Position numbers and translations under genes: made by a program. 5,833 nt of DNA from Chloroflexota bacterium. GTDB taxonomy: Bacteria > Chloroflexota > Dehalococcoidia > SM23-28-2. Below the pieces are notes generated by a model. The model searched no databases. It was not told where the DNA came from and saw nothing but the letters and a program-made list of their open reading frames with translations. Every line of letters begins with the position of its first letter. Within the stretch, counting starts at the first letter, position 1. Location of the stretch: NCBI GenBank assembly GCA_030691665.1, contig JAUYDU010000334.1:1-5833 (forward strand), written 5' to 3'. Shown here one piece after another: positions 1 to 5,761 of the stretch.

Positions 1-324
1 GGACTGGCCGGGGGGTCCGGCGGCTGGCAGAGCGAGCTGAGGTTCACCGGCGATGGCAGATGTCGCAGGGCGGGAGAGGATAGACAGGCAGGCATCTAGT
101 GATTCCGCAACCAATACAGGAAATCGCAAGCATCACTGGTAGGAATTGCTCGCTCGATCGGCGAAGGAAGCTGTTCCGCGCACTCGCCATGCGGGTTGAC
201 GACACCCCGAAAGCGCGATCTGGCTGAGCAACCGGCTACGACCATCGGCAGACTCGCAGCTGGCTGTAGGATGTAGGCGAAGCCGGGTCAGAGGCGCACA
301 GCCCGACCCTAGGAAAGTTCACTC

Positions 325-341
325 TGGCTCCGCAGGAGCCA
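325..341 (+). promoter_or_regulatory. Small hairpin in the gene 1 leader
   Basis: TGGCTCC (325-331) pairs perfectly with GGAGCCA (335-341) around a 3-nt GCA loop. It lies 12 nt before the Shine-Dalgarno of gene 1 and overlaps the start of the motif shared with gene 4. With no T-tract and only a 7-bp stem it is unlikely to be a terminator. It could stabilise the 5' end of the mRNA or present the following motif to a binding factor. The function is not known. Confidence 0.4.
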
Positions 342-350
342 AGATTGTGG
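338..350 (+). promoter_or_regulatory. Leader motif GCCAAGATTGYGG, copy 1 (before gene 1)
   Basis: The 13-mer GCCAAGATTGTGG ends 19 nt before the ATG of gene 1. The same motif with one difference (GCCAAGATTGCGG) ends 19 nt before the GTG of gene 4, at 3840-3852. Between motif and start codon the two leaders share little except the GGAG of the Shine-Dalgarno. Sequence identity plus identical spacing suggests a common post-transcriptional or transcriptional control element. No known regulator was recognised for it. Confidence 0.45.
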
Positions 351-352
351 AG

Positions 353-363
353 AAAGGAGGTGA
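353..363 (+). promoter_or_regulatory. Exceptionally strong ribosome binding site of gene 1
   Basis: AAAGGAGGTGA matches the complement of the 16S rRNA 3' end over 11 consecutive bases. The GGAGG core ends 9 nt before the ATG at 370, which fixes that start. It is the strongest SD in the window and suggests that gene 1 is translated at a high level. Confidence 0.85.
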
Positions 364-369
364 CAAGAC

Positions 370-888
370 ATGCGCAATAAGATACTAGCCCTTTTCCTGA
401 CGATGGTGTTGACGCTGAGCATGGCGAGCGTGGCGTTTGCGGCGACTGACACGGGCACATACACTTTCACCGTTACCGCGGCGCTCTCGCTGGACGCCCC
501 TGATGTAGGATTCGGCACCGTGCCTGCAAGTAGCGCGAAGACCATCACAGGCGCCACCCTCGTCACTACTGCAGGCCCCAACATCTCCGAGCTCAAAGTA
601 AGCGCCGGCGCTATTTCAGCTGCATCGGGGACTGCGTGGGCATGGGCGGCAACTGCTGCGGATAAAGTCAATCTCGCAATAACCATCACAGCCGGGCCTA
701 CCGGCCCGACCTATCCGCTGGCTGCGCAGACCATCATCGCGGCAACCACGTACACGTTTTTCACCGGCCTGAATCTTGCAGCCGGCGCCTACACGGCTAC
801 CCTCGTGCTCACGGTGGGCACGGCGAGCGACGCCACCCTAGGTGTGGTCAATACAACTGTCTTGACCTTTACCGCAACCGCGGCGTAA
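370..888 (+). CDS. Gene 1: Ala/Thr-rich secreted beta-sandwich-type protein
   Basis: This encodes a 172-aa exported protein that I cannot assign to a named family. Residues 1-24 form a classic Sec signal peptide (RNK, hydrophobic core, then AFA cleavage site), leaving about 148 mature residues. The mature part has no cysteine and few charges; by hand count Ala and Thr are about 33 residues each. It alternates in the way of beta strands, with an FGTVPASS segment (48-55), WAW at 90-92, and a closing Gly-Ala-Tyr-Thr-Ala-Thr strand (139-144). There is no LPXTG motif and no membrane anchor. The layout recalls small extracellular beta-sandwich subunits (WxL-like or TasA-like), and the insert in the gene 3 protease is similar. 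The strong SD and first position in the block suggest an abundant surface or matrix subunit; that role is inferred. Confidence 0.85.
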   Translation: MRNKILALFLTMVLTLSMASVAFAATDTGTYTFTVTAALSLDAPDVGFGTVPASSAKTITGATLVTTAGPNISELKVSAGAISAASGTAWAWAATAADKVNLAITITAGPTGPTYPLAAQTIIAATTYTFFTGLNLAAGAYTATLVLTVGTASDATLGVVNTTVLTFTATAA

Positions 889-968
889 CAGCTCAAAGAA
901 GGGGTGGCTCTCCCCAAGACCTACCAGTCCCGAGGTAGCCCTCTAAGAAAGGAAAGGGGCAGTTTCTG
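889..968 (+). other. Gene 1-gene 2 spacer with two small stems and SD
   Basis: This 80-nt spacer holds two weak inverted repeats: GGGG 901-904 with CCCC 912-915, and CTACC 921-925 with GGTAG 934-938. Neither is followed by a T-tract, so they are not convincing terminators. They could act as RNA processing or 3'-protection stems that allow unequal expression of genes 1 and 2. The purine-rich stretch 948-959 (AAAGGAAAGGGG) supplies the ribosome binding site; its AAGGGG end lies 9 nt before the ATG at 969. Confidence 0.45.
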
Positions 969-2195
969 ATGAAGCGGGTGCTGCCTGTACTACTGGCGGT
1001 CCTCCTGTGCTTGGCCGCCCTGGCACCGGCGGCGCAGGCATCCACCCTTACCGTTGGCCCCGGGCGCATCACCGCCGACCAGCCCATCGTACCGGGGCAC
1101 AGGGTCATCCTGCCCGCGCACACGGTGACAAACGGCCTCGGCAGGGACATCGAGGTGACGGTGCGCATCTCCGACCACCGCGACGAAGAGCGGAAACTCC
1201 CCCCTGCCGAATGGTTCGTGATACAGCCGACGCAGCTCTACATACCCAAGGACGGCTCCGCTGAGGTGCAGGTTACGCTGGAGCTGCCGAAGGACGCCCC
1301 GCCCGGCCCATACGCCATCTGGTTCAACTTCCACGCCCTGCCGGTGGGCGCCACCGGCCTTGTCACCACCGTTGCGCTCAACGCCCTGTTCGCCTTCGAC
1401 GTCAAGGCGGTGGACCACACCGTGACCTTGTTCGTGCAGGGCCGGGGCACCGTTTCTCCTGCCGCCGGCGCCTACACCCACCACCAGGGGACGAGGCTGG
1501 AGCTCGCCGCCAGGCCGGCGGAGGGCTGGCGGTTTTCCCACTGGACGGGCCTGCCGCCTGGGGCCGGTGCCGATACCACCCACACCGTGGCCGGCGAGGC
1601 GCAGATAACGGCCGTCTTCCAGCGCAGGACCTACCAGCTCACGGTAGCCGAACCCCAGGGCGAGGGCACGGTCAGCCCCGCGCCCGGCACCTACCCCTAC
1701 GAGTACGAGAGCGAGGTGCGGCTTGCCGCCCGGCCCGGTGCGCTGTGGAAGTTCGACGGGTGGGAGGGGCCGGTGCAAGAGACGACCTCTGCCGATACCC
1801 GGCTGACGGTCAGGGGGGATGCCGAGGTCCAGACGGTCTTCGCCCCGCTGCAGATGGAACGGGTGACGGTTCGACCTTCCCTGCTGCAGCTTGCCCCCAA
1901 GGACAGCAGGAAGGTCCAGCTCTTTGCGATCTACGAGGACGGGACCGAGCGCGAGGTCACAGAGGGAGCTGTCTGGAGAACCGCTGACGAGGACGTGGCA
2001 ACCACAGCTGGGGGCGTGGTGACCGCCCGTTCGCCTGGCGAAACCGTCCTTGTCGCCGAGTACGAGGGGCTGGTGGTTGAATTAGAGGTAGTAGTGGACG
2101 AGCCCGCCACCGTCATTTACCTATGGGTGCTGCTGGCCGCTCTGCTGGCAGCTGGGGGACTCGTAGTCTACCGAAGACGAAACAACGCGAGGTGA
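969..2195 (+). CDS. Gene 2: membrane-anchored surface protein with InlB-like repeats and BIG2-like domain
   Basis: This encodes a 408-aa exported protein held at the membrane by its C-terminus. Residues 1-24 are a signal peptide ending AQA; Cys14 is not in a lipobox. Residues 25-148 form a beta-rich domain with the pattern 'bounded strand, WFVIQP, P-K-D-G, P-P-G-P-Y' (W82, P93-G96, P111-Y115), like the N-terminal domains of WxL-interacting DUF916-type proteins; this is a resemblance only. Two divergent InlB B-repeat-like units follow (about 149-221 and 222-293), each with GxGTVSPxxGxY and a hydrophobic FxxWxG segment. Residues 297-376 look like a BIG2 Ig-like domain (ATTAGGVVTARSPGETVLVA). 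Residues 380-401 are one hydrophobic helix followed by RRRNNAR, leaving the bulk outside the cell. The stop codon is 23 nt before gene 3, so the two are probably co-transcribed. A role as surface anchor or partner is inferred. Confidence 0.85.
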   Translation: MKRVLPVLLAVLLCLAALAPAAQASTLTVGPGRITADQPIVPGHRVILPAHTVTNGLGRDIEVTVRISDHRDEERKLPPAEWFVIQPTQLYIPKDGSAEVQVTLELPKDAPPGPYAIWFNFHALPVGATGLVTTVALNALFAFDVKAVDHTVTLFVQGRGTVSPAAGAYTHHQGTRLELAARPAEGWRFSHWTGLPPGAGADTTHTVAGEAQITAVFQRRTYQLTVAEPQGEGTVSPAPGTYPYEYESEVRLAARPGALWKFDGWEGPVQETTSADTRLTVRGDAEVQTVFAPLQMERVTVRPSLLQLAPKDSRKVQLFAIYEDGTEREVTEGAVWRTADEDVATTAGGVVTARSPGETVLVAEYEGLVVELEVVVDEPATVIYLWVLLAALLAAGGLVVYRRRNNAR

Positions 2196-2203
2196 GAGCA
2201 CTG

Positions 2204-2209
2204 AAGGAG
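2204..2209 (+). promoter_or_regulatory. Ribosome binding site deciding the gene 3 start
   Basis: AAGGAG sits 9 nt before the ATG at 2219. The reading frame is open further upstream to an ATG at 2123, but that start would add 32 residues before the signal peptide and overlap gene 2 by 73 nt. The SD and the signal peptide both favour 2219. Confidence 0.8.
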
Positions 2210-2218
2210 AAACATCTA

Positions 2219-3793
2219 ATGCGCCGCGTGACGTCACTGCTGCTTGTTTTCTTGCTCTTGCTTGTTCCAGGCATATTCGTTGCGGGTACACCTGTAGAGT
2301 CCGCCTCTTCCCCCATGGAGCGGGTCGTCTTCTTCGAGCCGGCAACCGGGTTCGGCGCCCAGGTGCAAGTGCTGGCCGAAAGAGACCTGGAGGTGGTGAA
2401 GTCCATCCCGGCCTTCAACGCCCACCTGGTGCGGGGGCCGGCCAAGAGCGTGGAGGCCCTGGCCAACGCGCCGGGGGTGCGCCGCGTGGTGCCAAACGTC
2501 GAATTCAGCGTGCTGGACCGGGAGCTGACCGCGACTCGCAGCGCGCCCGGCGGGCTTTTCACCGTCGCGGGCACGGCCTCCATTAGACTCACCCGCGGTA
2601 ACGACCTCGGCTCCATCGCACCCGGCGGGGAGGTCCAGAGCACGGTGCGCGTCACCAATACCGGCTTCGCGGAGGTCAGCCTGGCAGTGAGGGTAAGCGG
2701 CATGGCAAAGCCGGAGGGGGCGGAGCTTACCACCGCAGCGCCAGAGGCGAACCAGTTCCGTTTGCAGTGGTACGACCCGGTTGCCGGGAGCTTGAGAGCG
2801 ATAGACGAGGCGGGCGTGGGCTTATCGGGCTCGCTGCTCATCGCCGCCCAAGTGTCTACATACCTGCGGGTAACGGTAGGCAGCCCCGCGCCTGCGGGGA
2901 GCTACACCGTAACCCAGACCGTGACAGCGACGGTGGTCGGCGCAGGAGCGATAGCGCCGGCGACGGTGGCGGATGTCCCCTGGCACGTCTCCCAGGTCAG
3001 GGCGGACACGGTCTGGGGACAGACAAAGGGCGCAGACATCAAGGTGGCGGTGCTGGATACAGGGATAGACAATACCAACCTGGAGCTCGTGGTGCAGGGA
3101 GGCTATAACTTCGTGGCCAGCAACGAGAACTGGCTCGACGACTACGGCCACGGCACCACGGTGGCCGGCATCCTGGCGGCGGACGGCAGCCAGAGTGGTG
3201 CGCTGTTCAGCGGCGCGGCCCCGAAGGTCGCGCTCTACGCGGTGAAGGTGCTGGACTCCAACGGCGTGGGCACCCTGGCAGACATACTCGCCGGCCTGGG
3301 GTGGGCTAAGGACAACGGCATGCAGGTGGTCAACATGAGCTTCGGCACCTCTGACGCAGGCGTCAAAGAGCCGCTGGACGACGTCTTCGCGTCGATGACC
3401 GGGATAATACTGGTGGCCGCGGCAGGGAACAACCCCACGCCCGTCACCTACCCGGCGGCCTGTGACGCGGTCATCGCCGTCGGCGCGACGGACGCCGACT
3501 ACGGCCTGGCGTCCTGGTCGGCCAGGGGGGAGGCGATGGCCGCGAAGGGGCTGCTCGCGCCCGGCAGTCAGGTCTTCGGCCTCCGCCCTTATCCCTATGT
3601 CTACGTCGGCAGCGGCACCTCGTTTTCGGCACCGCTGGTTTCCGCCGCCGCGGCGCTGCTGCTGGCCGGGGGGAGGGCCCCGGCCGTCGTGTTCAGCCGC
3701 CTTTCGGCGGGGGCGACAGACCTGGGGCTGGCCGCCAACGAGCAGGGGGCCGGCTTCTTGAACATAGAGGCCGCCTGGAACGCGGGACCGTAG
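2219..3793 (+). CDS. Gene 3: secreted subtilisin-like (S8) serine protease with inserted domain
   Basis: This encodes a 524-aa exported endopeptidase of the subtilase family. Residues 1 to about 30 are a signal peptide with a long Leu/Val core. Residues 33-100 resemble an I9-type inhibitory propeptide (ERVVFFEP, then FNAHLVRGP and a V-x-x-V-x-P-N-V ending). The catalytic domain starts near 252 (PWHVSQVRADTVW) and runs to the C-terminus. The catalytic set is complete: Asp280 in VLDTGID, His311 in GHGTTVAG, oxyanion Asn404 in AAAGNN, and Ser468 in GTSFSAP. Residues 101-251 form an unusual beta-rich insert between propeptide and catalytic domain, where most subtilases have only a short linker; it resembles the gene 1 protein. 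There is no C-terminal anchor or extra domain. It probably matures itself and may process or be tethered to the neighbouring surface proteins; substrates are unknown. Confidence 0.93.
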   Translation: MRRVTSLLLVFLLLLVPGIFVAGTPVESASSPMERVVFFEPATGFGAQVQVLAERDLEVVKSIPAFNAHLVRGPAKSVEALANAPGVRRVVPNVEFSVLDRELTATRSAPGGLFTVAGTASIRLTRGNDLGSIAPGGEVQSTVRVTNTGFAEVSLAVRVSGMAKPEGAELTTAAPEANQFRLQWYDPVAGSLRAIDEAGVGLSGSLLIAAQVSTYLRVTVGSPAPAGSYTVTQTVTATVVGAGAIAPATVADVPWHVSQVRADTVWGQTKGADIKVAVLDTGIDNTNLELVVQGGYNFVASNENWLDDYGHGTTVAGILAADGSQSGALFSGAAPKVALYAVKVLDSNGVGTLADILAGLGWAKDNGMQVVNMSFGTSDAGVKEPLDDVFASMTGIILVAAAGNNPTPVTYPAACDAVIAVGATDADYGLASWSARGEAMAAKGLLAPGSQVFGLRPYPYVYVGSGTSFSAPLVSAAAALLLAGGRAPAVVFSRLSAGATDLGLAANEQGAGFLNIEAAWNAGP

Positions 3794-3839
3794 GTGCGGC
3801 TCTTATTGCAGGAGAGCGTTTGCACAGGAGGACTAGAAA

Positions 3840-3852
3840 GCCAAGATTGCGG
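3840..3852 (+). promoter_or_regulatory. Leader motif GCCAAGATTGYGG, copy 2 (before gene 4)
   Basis: GCCAAGATTGCGG differs by one base from the copy at 338-350, and 19 nt separate it from the GTG start, exactly as in gene 1. The match in spacing also supports GTG 3872 as the true start of gene 4. No equivalent is seen before genes 2, 3 or 5. Confidence 0.45.
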
Positions 3853-3860
3853 TTCGGGGA

Positions 3861-3867
3861 GAGGTGA
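3861..3867 (+). promoter_or_regulatory. Ribosome binding site deciding the gene 4 GTG start
   Basis: GAGGTGA matches the 3' half of the full SD. Its GAGG ends 7 nt before GTG 3872 but 16 nt before the in-frame ATG at 3881, so GTG is the better start. Confidence 0.7.
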
Positions 3868-3871
3868 TTAG

Positions 3872-5542
3872 GTGCACAAGATGCACAGGGCAAACAAATG
3901 GTGGGCGGCCCTGGCCCTCGCTGCCATCTTGGTTCTTCTGGCTTTGCCGGGCGGCGGCGCGCCGGCTCCGTCAGGCGCCGAGGGCACGGGGACCTTCAGA
4001 GTATTGACGGTTGTCGAAGATACGTCGACGGTAACCTTCACCATCGTGGCGCTCCAGTACACGATCAGCCTGAGCGTCAGGCCCTCCGAGGGCGGCACGG
4101 TGTCCGGCGACGGCACGTACGAGGAAGGGACGAGCGTGACCGTGGTGGCGACGGCCAACACGGGTTACAGCTTCGTCAACTGGACGGAGGGCGAGACCGC
4201 GGTCAGCACCGACGCCTCGTACACCTTCACGGCTGAGGCCGACCGGACGCTGGTCGCCAACTTCGTGCTGAAGCAGTACACGGTTTCCGTCAGCGCCGCC
4301 CCGGCGGCCGGCGGGACGGTTACCGGCGGGGGCACGTTCAACCACGGCGCAAGCGTGACCGTGGTGGCGACGGCCAACACGGGTTACAGCTTCGTCAACT
4401 GGACGGAGGGCGAGACCGCGGTCAGCACCGACGCCTCGTACACCTTCACGGCTGAGGCCGACCGGACGCTGGTCGCCAACTTCGACACGCTGACTATCAC
4501 CCCGGCGGCGCTGACGATTACGGCCGATGCTAAGGCGAAGGTCTATGGCGCGGCTGACCCGGCGCTGACGGTGACGTACACCGGGTTTGTACTGGGTGAC
4601 GATGCATCTGTGGTCAGCGGGCTGACGTTGAGCACGGCGACGGGAGCTGCCGCGACCGCTGGCGAGCATACCATCACGGCCAGCGGCGGCACGGCGGCCA
4701 ACTACAACATCAGTCATGTCAATGGCACCTTGACAGTAAGCAAGGCCCCGTTGACGGTGACGGCGGATGCCAAGGGGAAGGTCTACGGCGCGGCTGACCC
4801 GGACTTGACCTACACGCCGAGCGGCGACCTCTTCTACGGAGACGCCTACGGTGTGATCGGCGGCGTGACGTTGAGCACGGCGACGGGCGCTGACGCTACT
4901 GCCGGTGAGCATACCATCACGGCCAGCGGCGGCACGGCGGCCAACTACGCCATCAATCACGTCAATGGCACGTTGACGGTGTCCAAAGCCGAGTTGACGG
5001 TGATCAGCGCCGTGGCGCAGAACAAGGTCTACGACGGGACGACCGCGGCGACCATCACGGGCGCAGTGCTCAGCGGCGTCGTGTATACGGATGACGTGGT
5101 GCTCGGCAACCATGCCACCGGCACATTCGCGCAGGCGGGCGTGGGCACGGGCATCGTGGATACGACGGCGATGACGATCGGCGGCGCCAAGGCGGGCAAC
5201 TACACCCTGACCCAGCCGACGCTGACGGCGGACATCATCGGTCCGACGCCGAGCCACATGCCGGGCGGCACGGTGCTGTTGGGCAGGAAGGCGTTCGCGC
5301 TGGACTACGCCAACAACCCCGCCAACCTCGCGGAGATCGTGGCCGCTTTCCAGGCGTGCATTGCCGAAGACTACGAGGTATACGTCAAGAACTTCAGTGA
5401 CCAATGGGTGGCCAATGTCGCACCTCTGGTGCCGGTTGCTCAGCGTGCGATCAACGCCTTCCCTGAGGCGCTGTACAAGGCAATAGATGAGACCGAGATC
5501 CTATATCCACCAGGAGACAATGCTCTTCAGCTGGACGAGTAG
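3872..5542 (+). CDS. Gene 4: secreted multidomain surface protein (InlB-like x2, MBG x2, YDG)
   Basis: This encodes a 556-aa exported protein with a modular, adhesin-like build. Residues 1-36 are a signal peptide (basic N-terminus, WW then an Ala/Leu core, likely cut after SGA). After a short linker come two divergent InlB B-repeat units (63-135 and 136-205), with a 73-residue period and long identical segments. Two MBG domains follow (about 207-290 and 294-371), each with KVYGAADP near the start and GTAANY near the end. Residues 375-456 form a YDG domain (KVYDGTTAATITG ... AGNYTLTQPTLTADI). The last 100 residues (457-556) form a separate module containing RKAFALDYANNPANLAEI and a YVKNF segment. 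There is no LPXTG and no membrane helix, so surface attachment would need the C-terminal module or a partner. These domains are typical of surface stalks and adhesins; a binding target cannot be read from the sequence. Confidence 0.9.
   Translation: MHKMHRANKWWAALALAAILVLLALPGGGAPAPSGAEGTGTFRVLTVVEDTSTVTFTIVALQYTISLSVRPSEGGTVSGDGTYEEGTSVTVVATANTGYSFVNWTEGETAVSTDASYTFTAEADRTLVANFVLKQYTVSVSAAPAAGGTVTGGGTFNHGASVTVVATANTGYSFVNWTEGETAVSTDASYTFTAEADRTLVANFDTLTITPAALTITADAKAKVYGAADPALTVTYTGFVLGDDASVVSGLTLSTATGAAATAGEHTITASGGTAANYNISHVNGTLTVSKAPLTVTADAKGKVYGAADPDLTYTPSGDLFYGDAYGVIGGVTLSTATGADATAGEHTITASGGTAANYAINHVNGTLTVSKAELTVISAVAQNKVYDGTTAATITGAVLSGVVYTDDVVLGNHATGTFAQAGVGTGIVDTTAMTIGGAKAGNYTLTQPTLTADIIGPTPSHMPGGTVLLGRKAFALDYANNPANLAEIVAAFQACIAEDYEVYVKNFSDQWVANVAPLVPVAQRAINAFPEALYKAIDETEILYPPGDNALQLDE
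4058..4484 (+). repeat. Tandem 219-bp repeat encoding the two InlB-like units of gene 4
   Basis: Two in-frame units with a 219-bp period (73 codons) begin at 4058 and 4277. The 3' part of each is identical at DNA level over 133 bp (4133-4265 and 4352-4484), including all third codon positions, while the first 75 bp of each unit have diverged. This points to recent duplication or gene conversion of part of the unit. The similar pair in gene 2 is far more diverged. Confidence 0.95.
4538..4948 (+). repeat. Diverged tandem repeat encoding the two MBG domains
   Basis: The MBG-coding units repeat with a period of 240 bp in their first part and 243 bp in their later part, so they differ by one codon. 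Exact matches include 22 bp (4623-4644 and 4866-4887) and 42 bp (4664-4705 and 4907-4948), separated by diverged stretches. The pattern suggests an older duplication, possibly with patches of gene conversion. Confidence 0.9.
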
Positions 5543-5597
5543 CGAGAGCAGGGTGCCGCTCCACACGGACCAGGTCCTTGAGGCCAAGGCAAGACTG

Positions 5598-5636
5598 AAG
5601 ACGGAGGCCCCCGCGACCAGCGGGGGCCTCCGTCTT
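5598..5636 (+). terminator. Strong terminator-like hairpin after gene 4
   Basis: A perfect 17-bp GC-rich stem (left arm 5598-5614, right arm 5620-5636) closes a 5-nt GACCA loop, 55 nt after the gene 4 stop codon. The right arm ends in CTT and is followed by GATG, not by a clear T-tract. It most likely ends or protects the 3' end of the gene 1-4 transcript; intrinsic termination is less certain than the hairpin itself. It separates gene 5 from the block. Confidence 0.75.
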
Positions 5637-5761
5637 GATGCTCCCTAGTGCGGGATAAGAACGCCGGCGGTCGTCTGGAGCGTTGGGTGCGCCGGCGCCA
5701 GCTCTTGTGGGCGCGCTCTGGTATGGGCCGTCCGATGGCAGTACTGGGAGGTTATCGCCCT
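5637..5761 (+). promoter_or_regulatory. Gene 5 upstream region with ribosome binding site
   Basis: GGGAGG at 5746-5751 lies 10 nt before the ATG at 5762 and is a good SD. A 10-bp palindrome, GCGCCGGCGC, sits at 5689-5698, with a partial echo (CGCCGGCG) at 5662-5669. No -35/-10 pair with correct spacing was found, although the preceding terminator hairpin implies that gene 5 has its own promoter. Confidence 0.5.

Larger units (their letters stand above)
1..369. other. Non-coding upstream region and leader of gene 1
   Basis: No convincing gene lies in these 369 bases. On the plus strand the three frames entering from the left edge stop within the first 100 bases (TGA at 38-40, TAG at 79-81, TAG at 97-99), so the tail of an upstream gene may be present but cannot be identified. 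A 5-bp inverted repeat (GCCGG 7-11 with CCGGC 17-21) lacks a T-tract. TTGACG at 196-201 resembles a -35 box but has no good -10 partner. The last 50 bases hold a hairpin, a motif shared with gene 4 and a very strong ribosome binding site. Such a long leader suggests room for regulation, but no promoter can be placed with confidence. Confidence 0.6.
3794..3871 (+). other. Gene 3-gene 4 spacer
   Basis: This 78-nt spacer contains no terminator, only a weak stem (GCTCT 3799-3803 with AGAGC 3813-3817). An isolated SD-like AGGAGG at 3826-3831 has no suitable nearby start codon. The shared leader motif lies at 3840-3852 and the working ribosome binding site at 3861-3867. Genes 3 and 4 may be co-transcribed, or gene 4 may have an added leader-borne control. 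Confidence 0.45.

Noticed and set aside
196..224. TTGACG as a -35 box for gene 1
   Set aside because: No hexamer resembling TATAAT occurs 16-18 nt downstream; TAGGAT at 267-272 is -10-like but has no -35 at the right distance.
990..1778. Minus-strand open frame (262 codons) opposite gene 2
   Set aside because: Low-complexity Gly/Arg/His-rich translation with no recognisable domain; gene 2 on the other strand has a signal peptide, repeats and an anchor.
2123..2218. Upstream ATG for gene 3 at 2123
   Set aside because: It overlaps gene 2 by 73 nt, lacks an SD and puts 32 polar residues before the signal peptide; ATG 2219 has AAGGAG at 9 nt.
2113..2841. Minus-strand open frame (242 codons) opposite genes 2 and 3
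   Set aside because: Ser/Thr/Arg-rich shadow of the subtilase gene, spanning a gene junction, with no supporting start signal.
3826..3867. Short leader peptide (TTG 3847, six codons to TGA 3867) after the AGGAGG at 3826-3831
   Set aside because: The spacing of 15 nt is too long, the start is a weak TTG, and nothing else supports translation.
3881..3883. ATG 3881 as start of gene 4
   Set aside because: The SD is too far away (16 nt from GAGG), and the leader-motif spacing matches gene 1 only if GTG 3872 is used.
4058..4948. CRISPR-like or mobile-element repeats
   Set aside because: The repeats are in frame with codon-length periods and encode known surface domains; there are no spacers, terminal inverted repeats or transposase.
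3971..5404. Long minus-strand open frame (477 codons) opposite gene 4
   Set aside because: It is a product of high GC and repeat structure: Arg/His/Gly-rich translation, no SD, no signal or domain, and it mirrors the repeats of gene 4, which has clear domains.
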